A stretch of DNA of 64,000 nucleotides from the NCBI GenBank assembly GCA_002483145.1, contig DLHJ01000003.1, positions 496,001 through 560,000 on the forward strand, read 5' to 3'. Shown here piece by piece: positions 1-7,047 of this stretch (position 1 is its first letter; every line of letters begins with the position of its first letter). The position numbers were made by a program, and so were the translations under genes. The stretch comes from Cellvibrio sp. UBA7671. Lineage in GTDB: Bacteria > Pseudomonadota > Gammaproteobacteria > Pseudomonadales > Cellvibrionaceae. Under the pieces are notes generated by a model. That model searched no databases. It had not been told where the DNA came from and saw only the letters and a program-made list of their open reading frames with translations.

Positions 1-1608
1 CATAGGTACAAATTCTTTTCCAACGAGCTCATTAAACTCATCGGCATGAATGCAAATCATGCGACGTGTCGCCAATTGCGCAAGCTCTGGCGAAAGACCG
101 TGGGTCTGTCCAAATTTATAAAGAGCACCTGCGCGCGAGGTGAGATCAGCAAACATAGAGTTGCCAACAGCTTGTGCAACTTCTGCATCCGTTAGCGCGT
201 CCAATCCCACATAGACAATTCCGCCTGTACGAATAACTTCGTCCCAATCGAAAATCGGACGCGGATCATCCATATCAAAATAATTCGGTGACAGTAACTC
301 TGCCGTGGGGCCTGATGTAAGTTTTTCCAGCAGCGGGAATAGTGATGCGACTAATTTGTCGTAGAAACTTTTTTCGTACTCAAAGGTTTTGATCAAGGCT
401 CCTGCTACTTGATCCATCAAGCCTGCATCTTTATAAAGTTCCGCCATCGCCCAGGCACGGCGATCACGCGATGCCTGCGCCTTATCTGCTTTACGATCAG
501 ATTCAATTAAACTTTGCGATGATTTACGCCAATTGGAGTGCCCCGCTCGACGCAATAACTCTTCTGAGCTTGGCAGATCGAAAACTAACGTGAGGTATTC
601 GACCAGCAGCGGATCGATATTGGAACCGTAATGCAGAATGTTGTCGTAAGTTATTGGCTTGCCTAAAGCAGTTAAGGCTTTGGCAATCACGTTCACGTAA
701 CGCCAGGCAAATTCGCGGAATGCAGCGCTATTCCCTTCGCCAGGTAATTGACCGGCAATACGGGAAGCAGGCTCGGTGATTCGATTGAATGAACCCACTG
801 GGTTGTAGCGTGCAGATAATTCTGGATATCCCAAATGAAAACAATAAAATTGGTGACCGCGACCAGCTTTGACTGCCTCAATGTAGGTGCGCTTTAGTAA
901 GTCCGCATCACCCTTTGGATCAAACACAATGACCACTTCACCATTGTGAATGTCTTGAGCGATTAATACCTCAGCTAATCGAGTTTTTCCAACGCGCGTC
1001 GTACCGACAACAAAAGTGTGTGCGACACGCTCGGACTGCCGCTCATATACCGGTACCTCACCTTCCCATAATCCAACAGCGTGAATTGCGGGAATACCCT
1101 CTACATAGGGAATTGGTGCGACTGGGTTGTACCAGGCTTGTGCGGAACTTGCCCATGCCATCCAAGCCGTTATTGCCGAGCGGCGCAGCACTCGTTCCAA
1201 CGTGCGCGCAACTTTGTATTTATAAGTTTGGTGTCGGTATTTATGCCAATCGAATTCCTGCCGATCAAAATCCACACGACGCTGCGTGTGACGCGCTGTC
1301 CACTCAAATCCTAATCCTAAAAACAAATTTTCTTTTGATACTGGTATGTCATTGCTGTCGATGGTAAATCCCGGCAGCACATGCATTTCATATTGGTATT
1401 TCAATAATTTCCGAGTTTGATAAAAACGTTGAGCGCACCGACAGAACATGCCAGCTGCAATGCCGTAGGTTAGTGAGGGCGTGCTTAACGCACCCATTAG
1501 CACCGCTGGTGAGAGCAGTGTGAGTGCACCTGCGAGACCGTATGCAGCAGCAGACATAGTCTCGTAGGCGGGGCGCAATAAATTTTCAACGGGATGCTTT
1601 CTGTTCAT
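1..1608 (-). CDS. traD: Conjugative coupling ATPase TraD (ICE type), C-terminus cut by window edge
   Basis: This is a type IV coupling protein that would link the relaxase-DNA complex to the conjugation channel at the inner membrane. The reverse-strand frame is open from the ATG at 1608 to base 1, giving 536 codons with the C-terminus missing. Residues 20-60 contain hydrophobic segments fitting an N-terminal membrane anchor. A Walker A motif, GTTRVGKT, lies at residues 202-209, and a Walker B-like stretch (VVIVFDPKGD) follows about 20 residues later. The gene is divergent from the traI operon, a pairing known from PFGI-1-class integrative elements. The family call is confident. The element class is inferred from the relaxase type next door. 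Confidence 0.88.
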   Translation of the reverse strand, partial: MNRKHPVENLLRPAYETMSAAAYGLAGALTLLSPAVLMGALSTPSLTYGIAAGMFCRCAQRFYQTRKLLKYQYEMHVLPGFTIDSNDIPVSKENLFLGLGFEWTARHTQRRVDFDRQEFDWHKYRHQTYKYKVARTLERVLRRSAITAWMAWASSAQAWYNPVAPIPYVEGIPAIHAVGLWEGEVPVYERQSERVAHTFVVGTTRVGKTRLAEVLIAQDIHNGEVVIVFDPKGDADLLKRTYIEAVKAGRGHQFYCFHLGYPELSARYNPVGSFNRITEPASRIAGQLPGEGNSAAFREFAWRYVNVIAKALTALGKPITYDNILHYGSNIDPLLVEYLTLVFDLPSSEELLRRAGHSNWRKSSQSLIESDRKADKAQASRDRRAWAMAELYKDAGLMDQVAGALIKTFEYEKSFYDKLVASLFPLLEKLTSGPTAELLSPNYFDMDDPRPIFDWDEVIRTGGIVYVGLDALTDAEVAQAVGNSMFADLTSRAGALYKFGQTHGLSPELAQLATRRMICIHADEFNELVGKEFVPM

Positions 1609-1882
1609 GCGGAGGATGATAGCGATCAGTTTTTCAACGTCATGCATCAAATTGAACTAGCCGCGTGCAATTTGATTGCTGCGCAAAAAAGTCAAACCCA
1701 TTACAAAGCGCACAAGCATGGCCAATGGGCTTATCCCAAAAAAAGCGCGCGCCACCTCCCGATAAATCGTCCGGCGGCGCGCGCGCTAAAACGCTAGGGG
1801 TAATGGATCACAAGGGGTTAATCAGTGAAAGGAAAATGGCCGTTAATGGTTAAAGGGCAACTGAAAAAAGGCTGAAAGAGCA
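1609..1882. other. Intergenic region between divergent traD and traI operons; possible oriT
   Basis: No convincing gene lies here; the short open frames on the plus strand lack protein-like features. A GC-rich inverted repeat with arms AGCGCGCGCC (about 1744-1753) and GGCGCGCGCGCT (about 1776-1787) surrounds a 22-base spacer, and an A-rich stretch precedes it. The region must carry the promoters for traD and for the traI operon. Because relaxase target sites often lie beside relaxase genes and contain inverted repeats, it is also a candidate origin of transfer. That last point is inference only. Confidence 0.3.
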
Positions 1883-2290
1883 ATGACTGACACCTGCAAC
1901 AACTTTGAACAATCACTAATTTTGTTACTGACGAAATTACACAAAAAAGACTGGGCGACCCCAATCAAAGGGTTGGAAGAAAAGTTTCGGCAGATTCCCG
2001 ACACAGAGAACAGCTTCTGTATTGAAATGATTAATCTGTTGCATCAGCTCTGCGAAGCTCGTGAAGTTGATAGCGATATACCACTTGCGCAGCTGGCCGC
2101 TATTCGCCTTGCCTCGTTGGATTGCTGGACTTATCGGTTTTTTCGCGATGCTACCGATGGGCGACATTATCTTGATCCTCTGACTGCATCCTCCTCTGAT
2201 TTTTCACATGGAATTGCCATTACGCAAAGCAGCACTGCTTATCCTGCGACAGACATTATCAAGCGCTGGGCGCGCGAGCATTTACGATGA
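1883..2290 (+). CDS. Hypothetical protein of the conjugative element, upstream of traI
   Basis: This 135-residue protein is soluble-looking and has no motif I recognise. It starts at an ATG about 5 nt after GAAAGAG, a plausible ribosome site. It ends in an ATGA overlap with traI at 2287-2290, so the two genes are very likely translationally coupled. Position directly ahead of the relaxase suggests a conserved accessory gene of this class of integrative element, perhaps acting with the relaxase, but the sequence itself shows no function. Confidence 0.7.
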   Translation: MTDTCNNFEQSLILLLTKLHKKDWATPIKGLEEKFRQIPDTENSFCIEMINLLHQLCEAREVDSDIPLAQLAAIRLASLDCWTYRFFRDATDGRHYLDPLTASSSDFSHGIAITQSSTAYPATDIIKRWAREHLR

Positions 2291-4143
2291 GCCAGCTTCT
2301 GCCTATCTGCACGGCGGAGCAGTTATTTGCCCAATGCAAGCTTGATCCAACTTTGGCAGAGCTACGCACTCTCGCCGGACTTGATGCACCCGTATTCGAT
2401 TTATTAATAAAAACGCCCATATATCAATTTGCTGAGTTGGTTCAACTCGCACCGGCTAGTGAAGCTCACCATCACGCAGGTCCCGGTGGATTGTTAAAAC
2501 ACACGCTAGATGTGATTACGCTCGCGTTAAAAAAACGTCGGGGTTACCAACTTCCCATTGCAGGTTCTTTGTCAGAAATATCTACGCAGCGCCATTTGTG
2601 GACTTACGCCATTTTCGTTGGCTGCCTTTTGCATGACATTGGAAAACTTAGTGCAAATACACGCTTGATCCTCATTGCTAAAGACGGATCTGAAAAATCA
2701 TGGACACCCCATAGCGGGACAATGACCCACTTAAAAAACCTGAAGGGCTACCGTATCGAATTCAGGAAGACCCCTTATCACTATCACGCACACTTGGCAT
2801 TAACTCATTGGGATTTGATACCAAAGGAAGCGCGAACCTGGCTAATTGAAGCCAGCAATATCATGGCCGAACTAACGGCATGGCTGTGGGGCGATAAATT
2901 TGAATCAGGGACGATTGGCGACATAGTGGAAGCTGCCGATAGGGAATCAACTGCTAAAGATTTGCAATTACCTAATGAGCCACGTTTCAGTAATGCCATA
3001 CCTGTAATCGAGCGCTACTTAAAAATTATTCGCCACTGGATTCAGGAAGGCGGTATAAAAATTAACACCAATGGCGGGATGGGTTGGGTAGATGGCTCAG
3101 GACACCTGTACCTGGTGTGTCGATCGCTCGCAGAAAAGCTAATTCAGGAATGTAATTCACAGGGACTGAAACATCTCCCGCAAGATCCTGTACGCGTATA
3201 CGACATATTGCAGGAACATGGCTATGCCCTACCAACGGATGATGGCAAAGCCATCTGGCCGATACGGGTAAAAACTTCAGGGTATGAACACAAATTCACT
3301 TGCCTCAAGTTTGAGGCGAGGAAACTGACCCTTCCATCCAGGCCACTGAGGGCATTGGAAGGTGAAATATCGATTGTAACTACGGACATACAGGAAACAG
3401 TCACAACCCTTCAGGAAGCTGAGTCAATTGAAACTACAGCATTTGAATTGGAACCTGCAAAAGAGGATTTGAATAATACACAACGTGAAATCAGTAACGC
3501 CGCTAACGCAAAGGAATCGGACGAGGAAATGCCATCGGATGAGGACATCCTTACAGCTGAAATCAGTGACTATATACCCGATGCAATACAGGAAAGTGCT
3601 CCTATGCGGGACACTGTTGAAGACAATTCGGCAACTGCCATCACTTCACATGATTCAGAGAAATCACCATTACAGGAAACTGAGGCGGCGGTAGCCGATC
3701 AGGAAACTGGCGCCGTTGCGGAATCTGCAATCGGACTTATCAGGAATCTGGATTTTGAAGCACCGGATACTGGGCAAAAATTTTTATCCTGGTTACAGCG
3801 CGGGCTGATCGAAAAAACAATCATCATCAACAACATCACAGCCGAAGTGCACATTGTTGATGAGGGAGTGTTTTTGCTTGCACCAGCAATTTTTAAAACA
3901 TTTCTTCGCCTCCATGGTGTTCCCGAAGAGAAACACAAAAATCTCTCAAAACGCTTCCAAAACCTCCGAAAACATATTCGGAACGGCGATGTAAACATTC
4001 ATCCCTACTGGGTTAGCTCCACCAACCGAAAAACCAAGATCAACGGCTGGCTGTTGCCGTTTAACGTTATTTACGAAAACGACTACCCAGTACCAAAACC
4101 CAACAAGTACATCAAAAAAGAACTGGGGTCGGGAGGTGAATAA
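2287..4143 (+). CDS. traI: MobH-family relaxase TraI of an integrative conjugative element
   Basis: The relaxase would nick the element at oriT and lead the strand during transfer. The protein is 618 residues. The N-terminal TraI_2 domain shows the histidine-rich motif HHHAGPGGLLKHTLD (residues 61-75) and an HD-type metal motif, HDIGK (116-120), followed by a YHYHAH stretch near 162. The middle (about 370-480) is acidic and of low complexity, a likely linker. The last about 130 residues (FLSWLQRGL onward) resemble the TraI_2 C-terminal domain. It overlaps the preceding gene by 4 nt. HD-dependent MobH relaxases are typical of PFGI-1/ICEclc-like elements, which agrees with traD. Confidence 0.9.
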   Translation: MSQLLPICTAEQLFAQCKLDPTLAELRTLAGLDAPVFDLLIKTPIYQFAELVQLAPASEAHHHAGPGGLLKHTLDVITLALKKRRGYQLPIAGSLSEISTQRHLWTYAIFVGCLLHDIGKLSANTRLILIAKDGSEKSWTPHSGTMTHLKNLKGYRIEFRKTPYHYHAHLALTHWDLIPKEARTWLIEASNIMAELTAWLWGDKFESGTIGDIVEAADRESTAKDLQLPNEPRFSNAIPVIERYLKIIRHWIQEGGIKINTNGGMGWVDGSGHLYLVCRSLAEKLIQECNSQGLKHLPQDPVRVYDILQEHGYALPTDDGKAIWPIRVKTSGYEHKFTCLKFEARKLTLPSRPLRALEGEISIVTTDIQETVTTLQEAESIETTAFELEPAKEDLNNTQREISNAANAKESDEEMPSDEDILTAEISDYIPDAIQESAPMRDTVEDNSATAITSHDSEKSPLQETEAAVADQETGAVAESAIGLIRNLDFEAPDTGQKFLSWLQRGLIEKTIIINNITAEVHIVDEGVFLLAPAIFKTFLRLHGVPEEKHKNLSKRFQNLRKHIRNGDVNIHPYWVSSTNRKTKINGWLLPFNVIYENDYPVPKPNKYIKKELGSGGE

Positions 4144-4272
4144 CATGTGACGCTTAAAATTACATTCCCAAACGTTATGAGAACTGCATCACAATGTAAT
4201 GGCGTCGAAATACTCAAATTTTTTTCTATGGGTATATTTGCGCCGCCTATAAATTAGCCACGGTTATGAGGA

Positions 4273-4295
4273 ATTCACATAAGAATTCTTATAAG
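4273..4295. repeat. Short repeats and palindrome upstream of the integrase gene
   Basis: The nonamers ATTCACATA (4273-4281) and TCTTATAAG (4287-4295) lie here and overlap a perfect 14-bp palindrome, ATAAGAATTCTTAT (4279-4292). Both nonamers recur just downstream of the integrase gene at 5293-5312 in the opposite order. They could be arm-type sites for the integrase or an excisionase, or an operator for the integrase promoter. The palindrome ends 29 nt before the start codon. Confidence 0.4.
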
Positions 4296-4321
4296 GGCTT
4301 GAGAAGCACGGAGTGACCTTC

Positions 4322-5266
4322 ATGATGAAAATTATAGACTTAGCGAAGGAATTCGCCGATTTGAACATATTCAACGAATTTACCCACGCTACCCTCATGG
4401 ATAAAGTGAAGGTGTTTTGTCAGCGAAGCGGTGTCCATAGCATCGATGATCTTACTTTAGATTCCATCGCGCGCTTCAAAAGAAAGACGTTGGATATAGC
4501 TCAGCCAATCACCTATAACGGGTATATCCGGTATATGCGGTTAGTGATTGACCATGCCATCAGCAGGAATCTTACCGATAAAAATCTGTTTCGATCGGTG
4601 CGGTTGGCGCCAGTTGGCGCGGTCCCACGTAAAGTTCTGGAGAGAGAGACAATTGATGAGGTGTGCAAGCACATCTACAGCAACCCCGACTATTACAAAC
4701 CGAGCTGGTTTTGGCTCACCGTAATTTATGCTCTTTACTTCACGGGTATGCGCAGACGCCAGTTAGTCACATTAAAGTTGGGCGATATCAATTTTTCTGA
4801 TGAACTCATCCTATTAAGCTATGAGGGCTCTAAAACACACAGAAGTTGGTCGATTCCAATGCATGAAGAAGTTTCATCACGCTTACAGGATCTAATTTTA
4901 AGGAATGAACAAGTGATGGGGCGAAGTATGAGACCAAATGACTATCTGTTTGTTGCCTCACGGTTCTACCCTCGCTACCGTGTCACCAGCAAGGGAAACA
5001 TGAAGCCAGAAGCAATAACAGGGTTTTTTAAGAGGCTAAGTAGGGATTTAGGGAAATCAGTTGGGGCGCACAGATTTAGGCATACTTTTGCAACTGAGTT
5101 GTGCAACCCATCTGACGATAGCACGCCTGATATTTTCGCGGTTCAATCAATTCTGGGGCATACAAATGTTCAAACAACCAGGAACTATGTACAGACAAGC
5201 ACGGATAGAATGGAGATCACAATCAATAGAATAAATACCCCTTTTAGTCGTACGTATACGTTTTGA
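4322..5266 (+). CDS. int: Tyrosine recombinase (element integrase)
   Basis: This site-specific tyrosine recombinase of 314 residues probably integrates and excises the conjugative element. An N-terminal SAM-like core-binding domain is followed by a catalytic domain. The catalytic domain shows the first arginine in TGMRRRQ, the HRFRHTFA box, LGHTNVQTT, and the tyrosine of NYVQTS. I prefer the ATG at 4322 over an in-frame GTG at 4313, because GGAG at 4310-4313 then sits 8 nt upstream as a ribosome site. It is the last gene before the tRNA-Met fragment that I read as the attachment site. Short repeats on both sides of the gene may be its arm sites. Confidence 0.9.
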   Translation: MMKIIDLAKEFADLNIFNEFTHATLMDKVKVFCQRSGVHSIDDLTLDSIARFKRKTLDIAQPITYNGYIRYMRLVIDHAISRNLTDKNLFRSVRLAPVGAVPRKVLERETIDEVCKHIYSNPDYYKPSWFWLTVIYALYFTGMRRRQLVTLKLGDINFSDELILLSYEGSKTHRSWSIPMHEEVSSRLQDLILRNEQVMGRSMRPNDYLFVASRFYPRYRVTSKGNMKPEAITGFFKRLSRDLGKSVGAHRFRHTFATELCNPSDDSTPDIFAVQSILGHTNVQTTRNYVQTSTDRMEITINRINTPFSRTYTF

Positions 5267-5292
5267 GTTGACATTTAATTGATGACAGGTAA

Positions 5293-5312
5293 TCTTATAA
5301 GCGATTCACATA
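5293..5312. repeat. Downstream copy of the integrase-flanking nonamers
   Basis: TCTTATAAG (5293-5301) and ATTCACATA (5304-5312) repeat the two nonamers found upstream of the integrase at 4273-4295. The site lies between the integrase stop and the tRNA-derived core, where arm-type integrase binding sites would be expected. Two shared nonamers could still arise partly by chance in AT-rich DNA. Confidence 0.35.
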
Positions 5313-5395
5313 TTACTGCGATGTGAGAAAGGCTTTTCATACAAAATACAGAGGCAGATCTGTATAGCTCGAAACAGTATTCCTCGGACACATGT

Positions 5396-5440
5396 CTCAT
5401 AATGCTGGGGTCGGCGGTTCAAGTCCGCCTCTAGCTACCA
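5396..5440 (+). other. Attachment site: 3' fragment of an elongator tRNA-Met(CAT) gene
   Basis: The sequence begins in a CTCATAA anticodon loop with a TGCTG 3' anticodon strand. It continues through a variable loop and a perfect T-arm (GGCGG-TTCAAGT-CCGCC), and ends with the acceptor strand TCTAGCT, the discriminator A and CCA. Upstream bases cannot supply the 5' half: no AGCTAGA acceptor strand or paired D-arm is present, and the CATGT before the loop does not pair. It is therefore a 45-nt half-tRNA, as left at the distal end of an element that recombines in the anticodon loop. The intact gene should lie at the other end of the element, outside this window. Confidence 0.8.
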
Positions 5441-5490
5441 TATTTGAAAAGCCAGCTTGGTTAATACCTTGCTGGCTTTTTTATTGGCTG
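5433..5490. repeat. Direct repeat copy 1: tRNA 3' end plus terminator
   Basis: This 58-bp segment starts in the tRNA acceptor stem (AGCTACCA) and runs through the tRNA terminator. It matches 8546-8603 at 52 of 58 positions by eye. The two copies bracket an AT-rich island of about 3.1 kb, so they look like the boundaries of a second insertion at the same tRNA locus. Confidence 0.75.
5447..5482 (+). terminator. Rho-independent terminator of the tRNA-Met locus (copy 1)
   Basis: A perfect 10-bp stem, AAAAGCCAGC (5447-5456) with GCTGGCTTTT (5471-5480), closes a 14-nt loop and runs into a T tract. It follows the tRNA fragment by a few bases, as expected for a tRNA terminator. A second copy is at 8559-8595. 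Confidence 0.85.
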
Positions 5491-5521
5491 CAACTCCCCT
5501 TCGCCCATGTCATCACACCCG

Positions 5522-5758
5522 TCATCCATGCTGATAATCCCCTCGCGAAAAAGTTGTCTTGCCTGCCTTTAGGTCATCAACAAGTTTCACGATATTAATA
5601 AACCGCTGCCGACCAATTTTTACGTGAGGGAGCGCATCCGTTTCTACGAAACCACGCACTGTCGCTTTGGTTACACCAATTAAATTAGAAAATTGTTCTT
5701 GCGATGCAATCGGAGGCAAAACCGAAAGCCCTGCCCGCGCCTCTGAATCAGGAATCAT
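5522..5758 (-). CDS. Small AlpA/excisionase-like HTH protein
   Basis: This 78-residue protein contains a MerR/AlpA-type helix-turn-helix. Its core is FSNLIGVTKATVRGFVET followed by the wing-like LPHVKIGRQRFIN. Such small proteins act as excisionases or as transcription factors of integrative elements. Its ATG overlaps the stop of the upstream 89-residue gene in a TAATG, so the two are translationally coupled. It lies between the two terminator repeats, within the second island. No integrase is encoded beside it, so it may depend on a recombinase in trans or be a remnant. Confidence 0.65.
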   Translation of the reverse strand: MIPDSEARAGLSVLPPIASQEQFSNLIGVTKATVRGFVETDALPHVKIGRQRFINIVKLVDDLKAGKTTFSRGDYQHG

Positions 5759-6027
5759 TACAAACCCGGCCTTGCTGCACGAGCATGCTGTAAGAAGTGT
5801 TCGAACTTTTCTAATTCAGAGAGTGGAAGAGTAATGCAGGCGTGAGTGAAATAGATGGTGAAGTGCTTTTTGCTGGCAGCCATGTAGTGCGCAACATAAG
5901 CTGAAGAAAATGAAAAACAACCAGAATCGAGAAAAACGAAAAAGACATCAGCAACCGTATAAGTAAATCCCCACCCTATTCCATCGGTAGCGACTAACTG
6001 AATTGATAAATCCCACATACCCACCAT
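5758..6027 (-). CDS. Hypothetical protein coupled to the AlpA-like regulator
   Basis: The protein has 89 residues, with a hydrophobic, aromatic-rich first half and an acidic-amphipathic tail. I do not recognise the family. TAATG coupling to the following HTH gene and a divergent repressor-like gene 120 bp away make it part of a compact regulatory module. This arrangement resembles those at the control end of filamentous prophages and small integrative elements, but the comparison rests on layout, not on sequence matching. Confidence 0.5.
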   Translation of the reverse strand: MVGMWDLSIQLVATDGIGWGFTYTVADVFFVFLDSGCFSFSSAYVAHYMAASKKHFTIYFTHACITLPLSELEKFEHFLQHARAARPGL

Positions 6028-6149
6028 CCCTCTTCCCTATTAAAGCCTGCCGAAAGCTTGGTTTTTAAACCATGCTGAGCCACAATAAACCACGATCAAC
6101 AACACTAAAGGTAATATTTACAGGTAACTATTACCAGTAATAAGTACTT

Positions 6150-6410
6150 ATGACGTCATATGATGTAATAGACAGAATTAATTTAATTATTGAAACTGAG
6201 CAAATCAGCAGAGACGCACTTAGCCAAAAAACTGGCATTGGCTACACTCGATGGACAAATACTCTTCAACGAAAAACGAAGCTTCGACACGAAGAAATTG
6301 AAGCAATAGGCAATGCCTGGCCTGAGTACATGCTTTGGCTTGCATACGGAATTGAAAAACCGGAGATGGGACAAATAAGCCCGATGACGAAGAAATCTCT
6401 AGGGGACTAA
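6150..6410 (+). CDS. Cro/CI-like DNA-binding protein
   Basis: This 86-residue protein has a probable helix-turn-helix (SRDALSQKTGIGYTRWTNTL) and a C-terminal segment with the pattern WPEYMLWLAYG followed by KPEMGQISP. That C-terminal pattern is one I associate with small phage or prophage repressors. It is divergent from the 89-residue and AlpA-like genes, giving the usual two-way switch layout. It probably represses one or both promoters in the 6028-6149 gap. The body of any associated phage is missing, since debris follows immediately. Confidence 0.65.
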   Translation: MTSYDVIDRINLIIETEQISRDALSQKTGIGYTRWTNTLQRKTKLRHEEIEAIGNAWPEYMLWLAYGIEKPEMGQISPMTKKSLGD

Positions 6411-7047
6411 GGGGCACAACGGAAGCGTTAACTAATACCGCGAAGGTTGCCACTAGATGGAGGAAGGTGTGATAAAAATAATAATATTATCAATGCTGTA
6501 GTCGGAGCAGTATCACCATTGATATCGTTAGCAGATAACTGTGGGCGCTGAAAAAAAATGAAATTGAACGGAGCGATGGAAACTCAATCCAGATGAAGCA
6601 CTGGCAAAGAGAATAAATTATTACGAAGTACAATTAGATCGCTGTGAAACAAGAAGCAGGCACAATCCTCCCTAAAATTACGATTTACACTGGCGAAAAA
6701 AAATAACTATGAAAGTGAAAAACTCTTTCAATACGATATGAACAATTACGAGTTACAGTAATTAATAAAAACCTGCAACTATTGGATAAACGGATCCAAT
6801 CGAAGTCCCTCGCCTGAAAACTGATCATTCAAAGACAATGCATGCCGTGACAAAAAATGTGGAAAGTGAAATTATTTCATCAAAAGAAAAATAAGTTTTA
6901 TTCAAATCAGAACGGTAAAAGACTGCATCAAGCCTAATAATGTAATTGATGAAGATGTGAAGCGGTATGTGCAGGGAACGATAGAAAGACATTTGCAACC
7001 TACAAAGCAGATCTAATTTACTTGTCAAATATAAAAGAGGAAATAAA
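6411..7047. other. Non-coding stretch with gene debris
   Basis: This 637-bp AT-rich stretch contains no intact gene. One plus-strand segment at about 6574-6676 reads as an amphipathic protein tail (KLNPDEALAKRINYYEVQL and further) ending at a stop after NPP, with no start or upstream continuation. It looks like the decayed end of a former gene. The long minus-strand frame at 6825-7511 is the antisense shadow of the TIR-like gene. The promoter of that gene probably lies near the right end. Confidence 0.45.

Noticed and set aside
1594-1853. Small open frames between traD and the relaxase operon
   Set aside because: They overlap the traD start or the GC-rich inverted repeat, and show no ribosome site or protein-like composition.
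5364-5440. A complete tRNA-Met gene
   Set aside because: The 3' half is perfect, but no 5' acceptor strand complementary to TCTAGCT and no D-arm are present upstream, and the 5' anticodon strand does not pair. It is a fragment.
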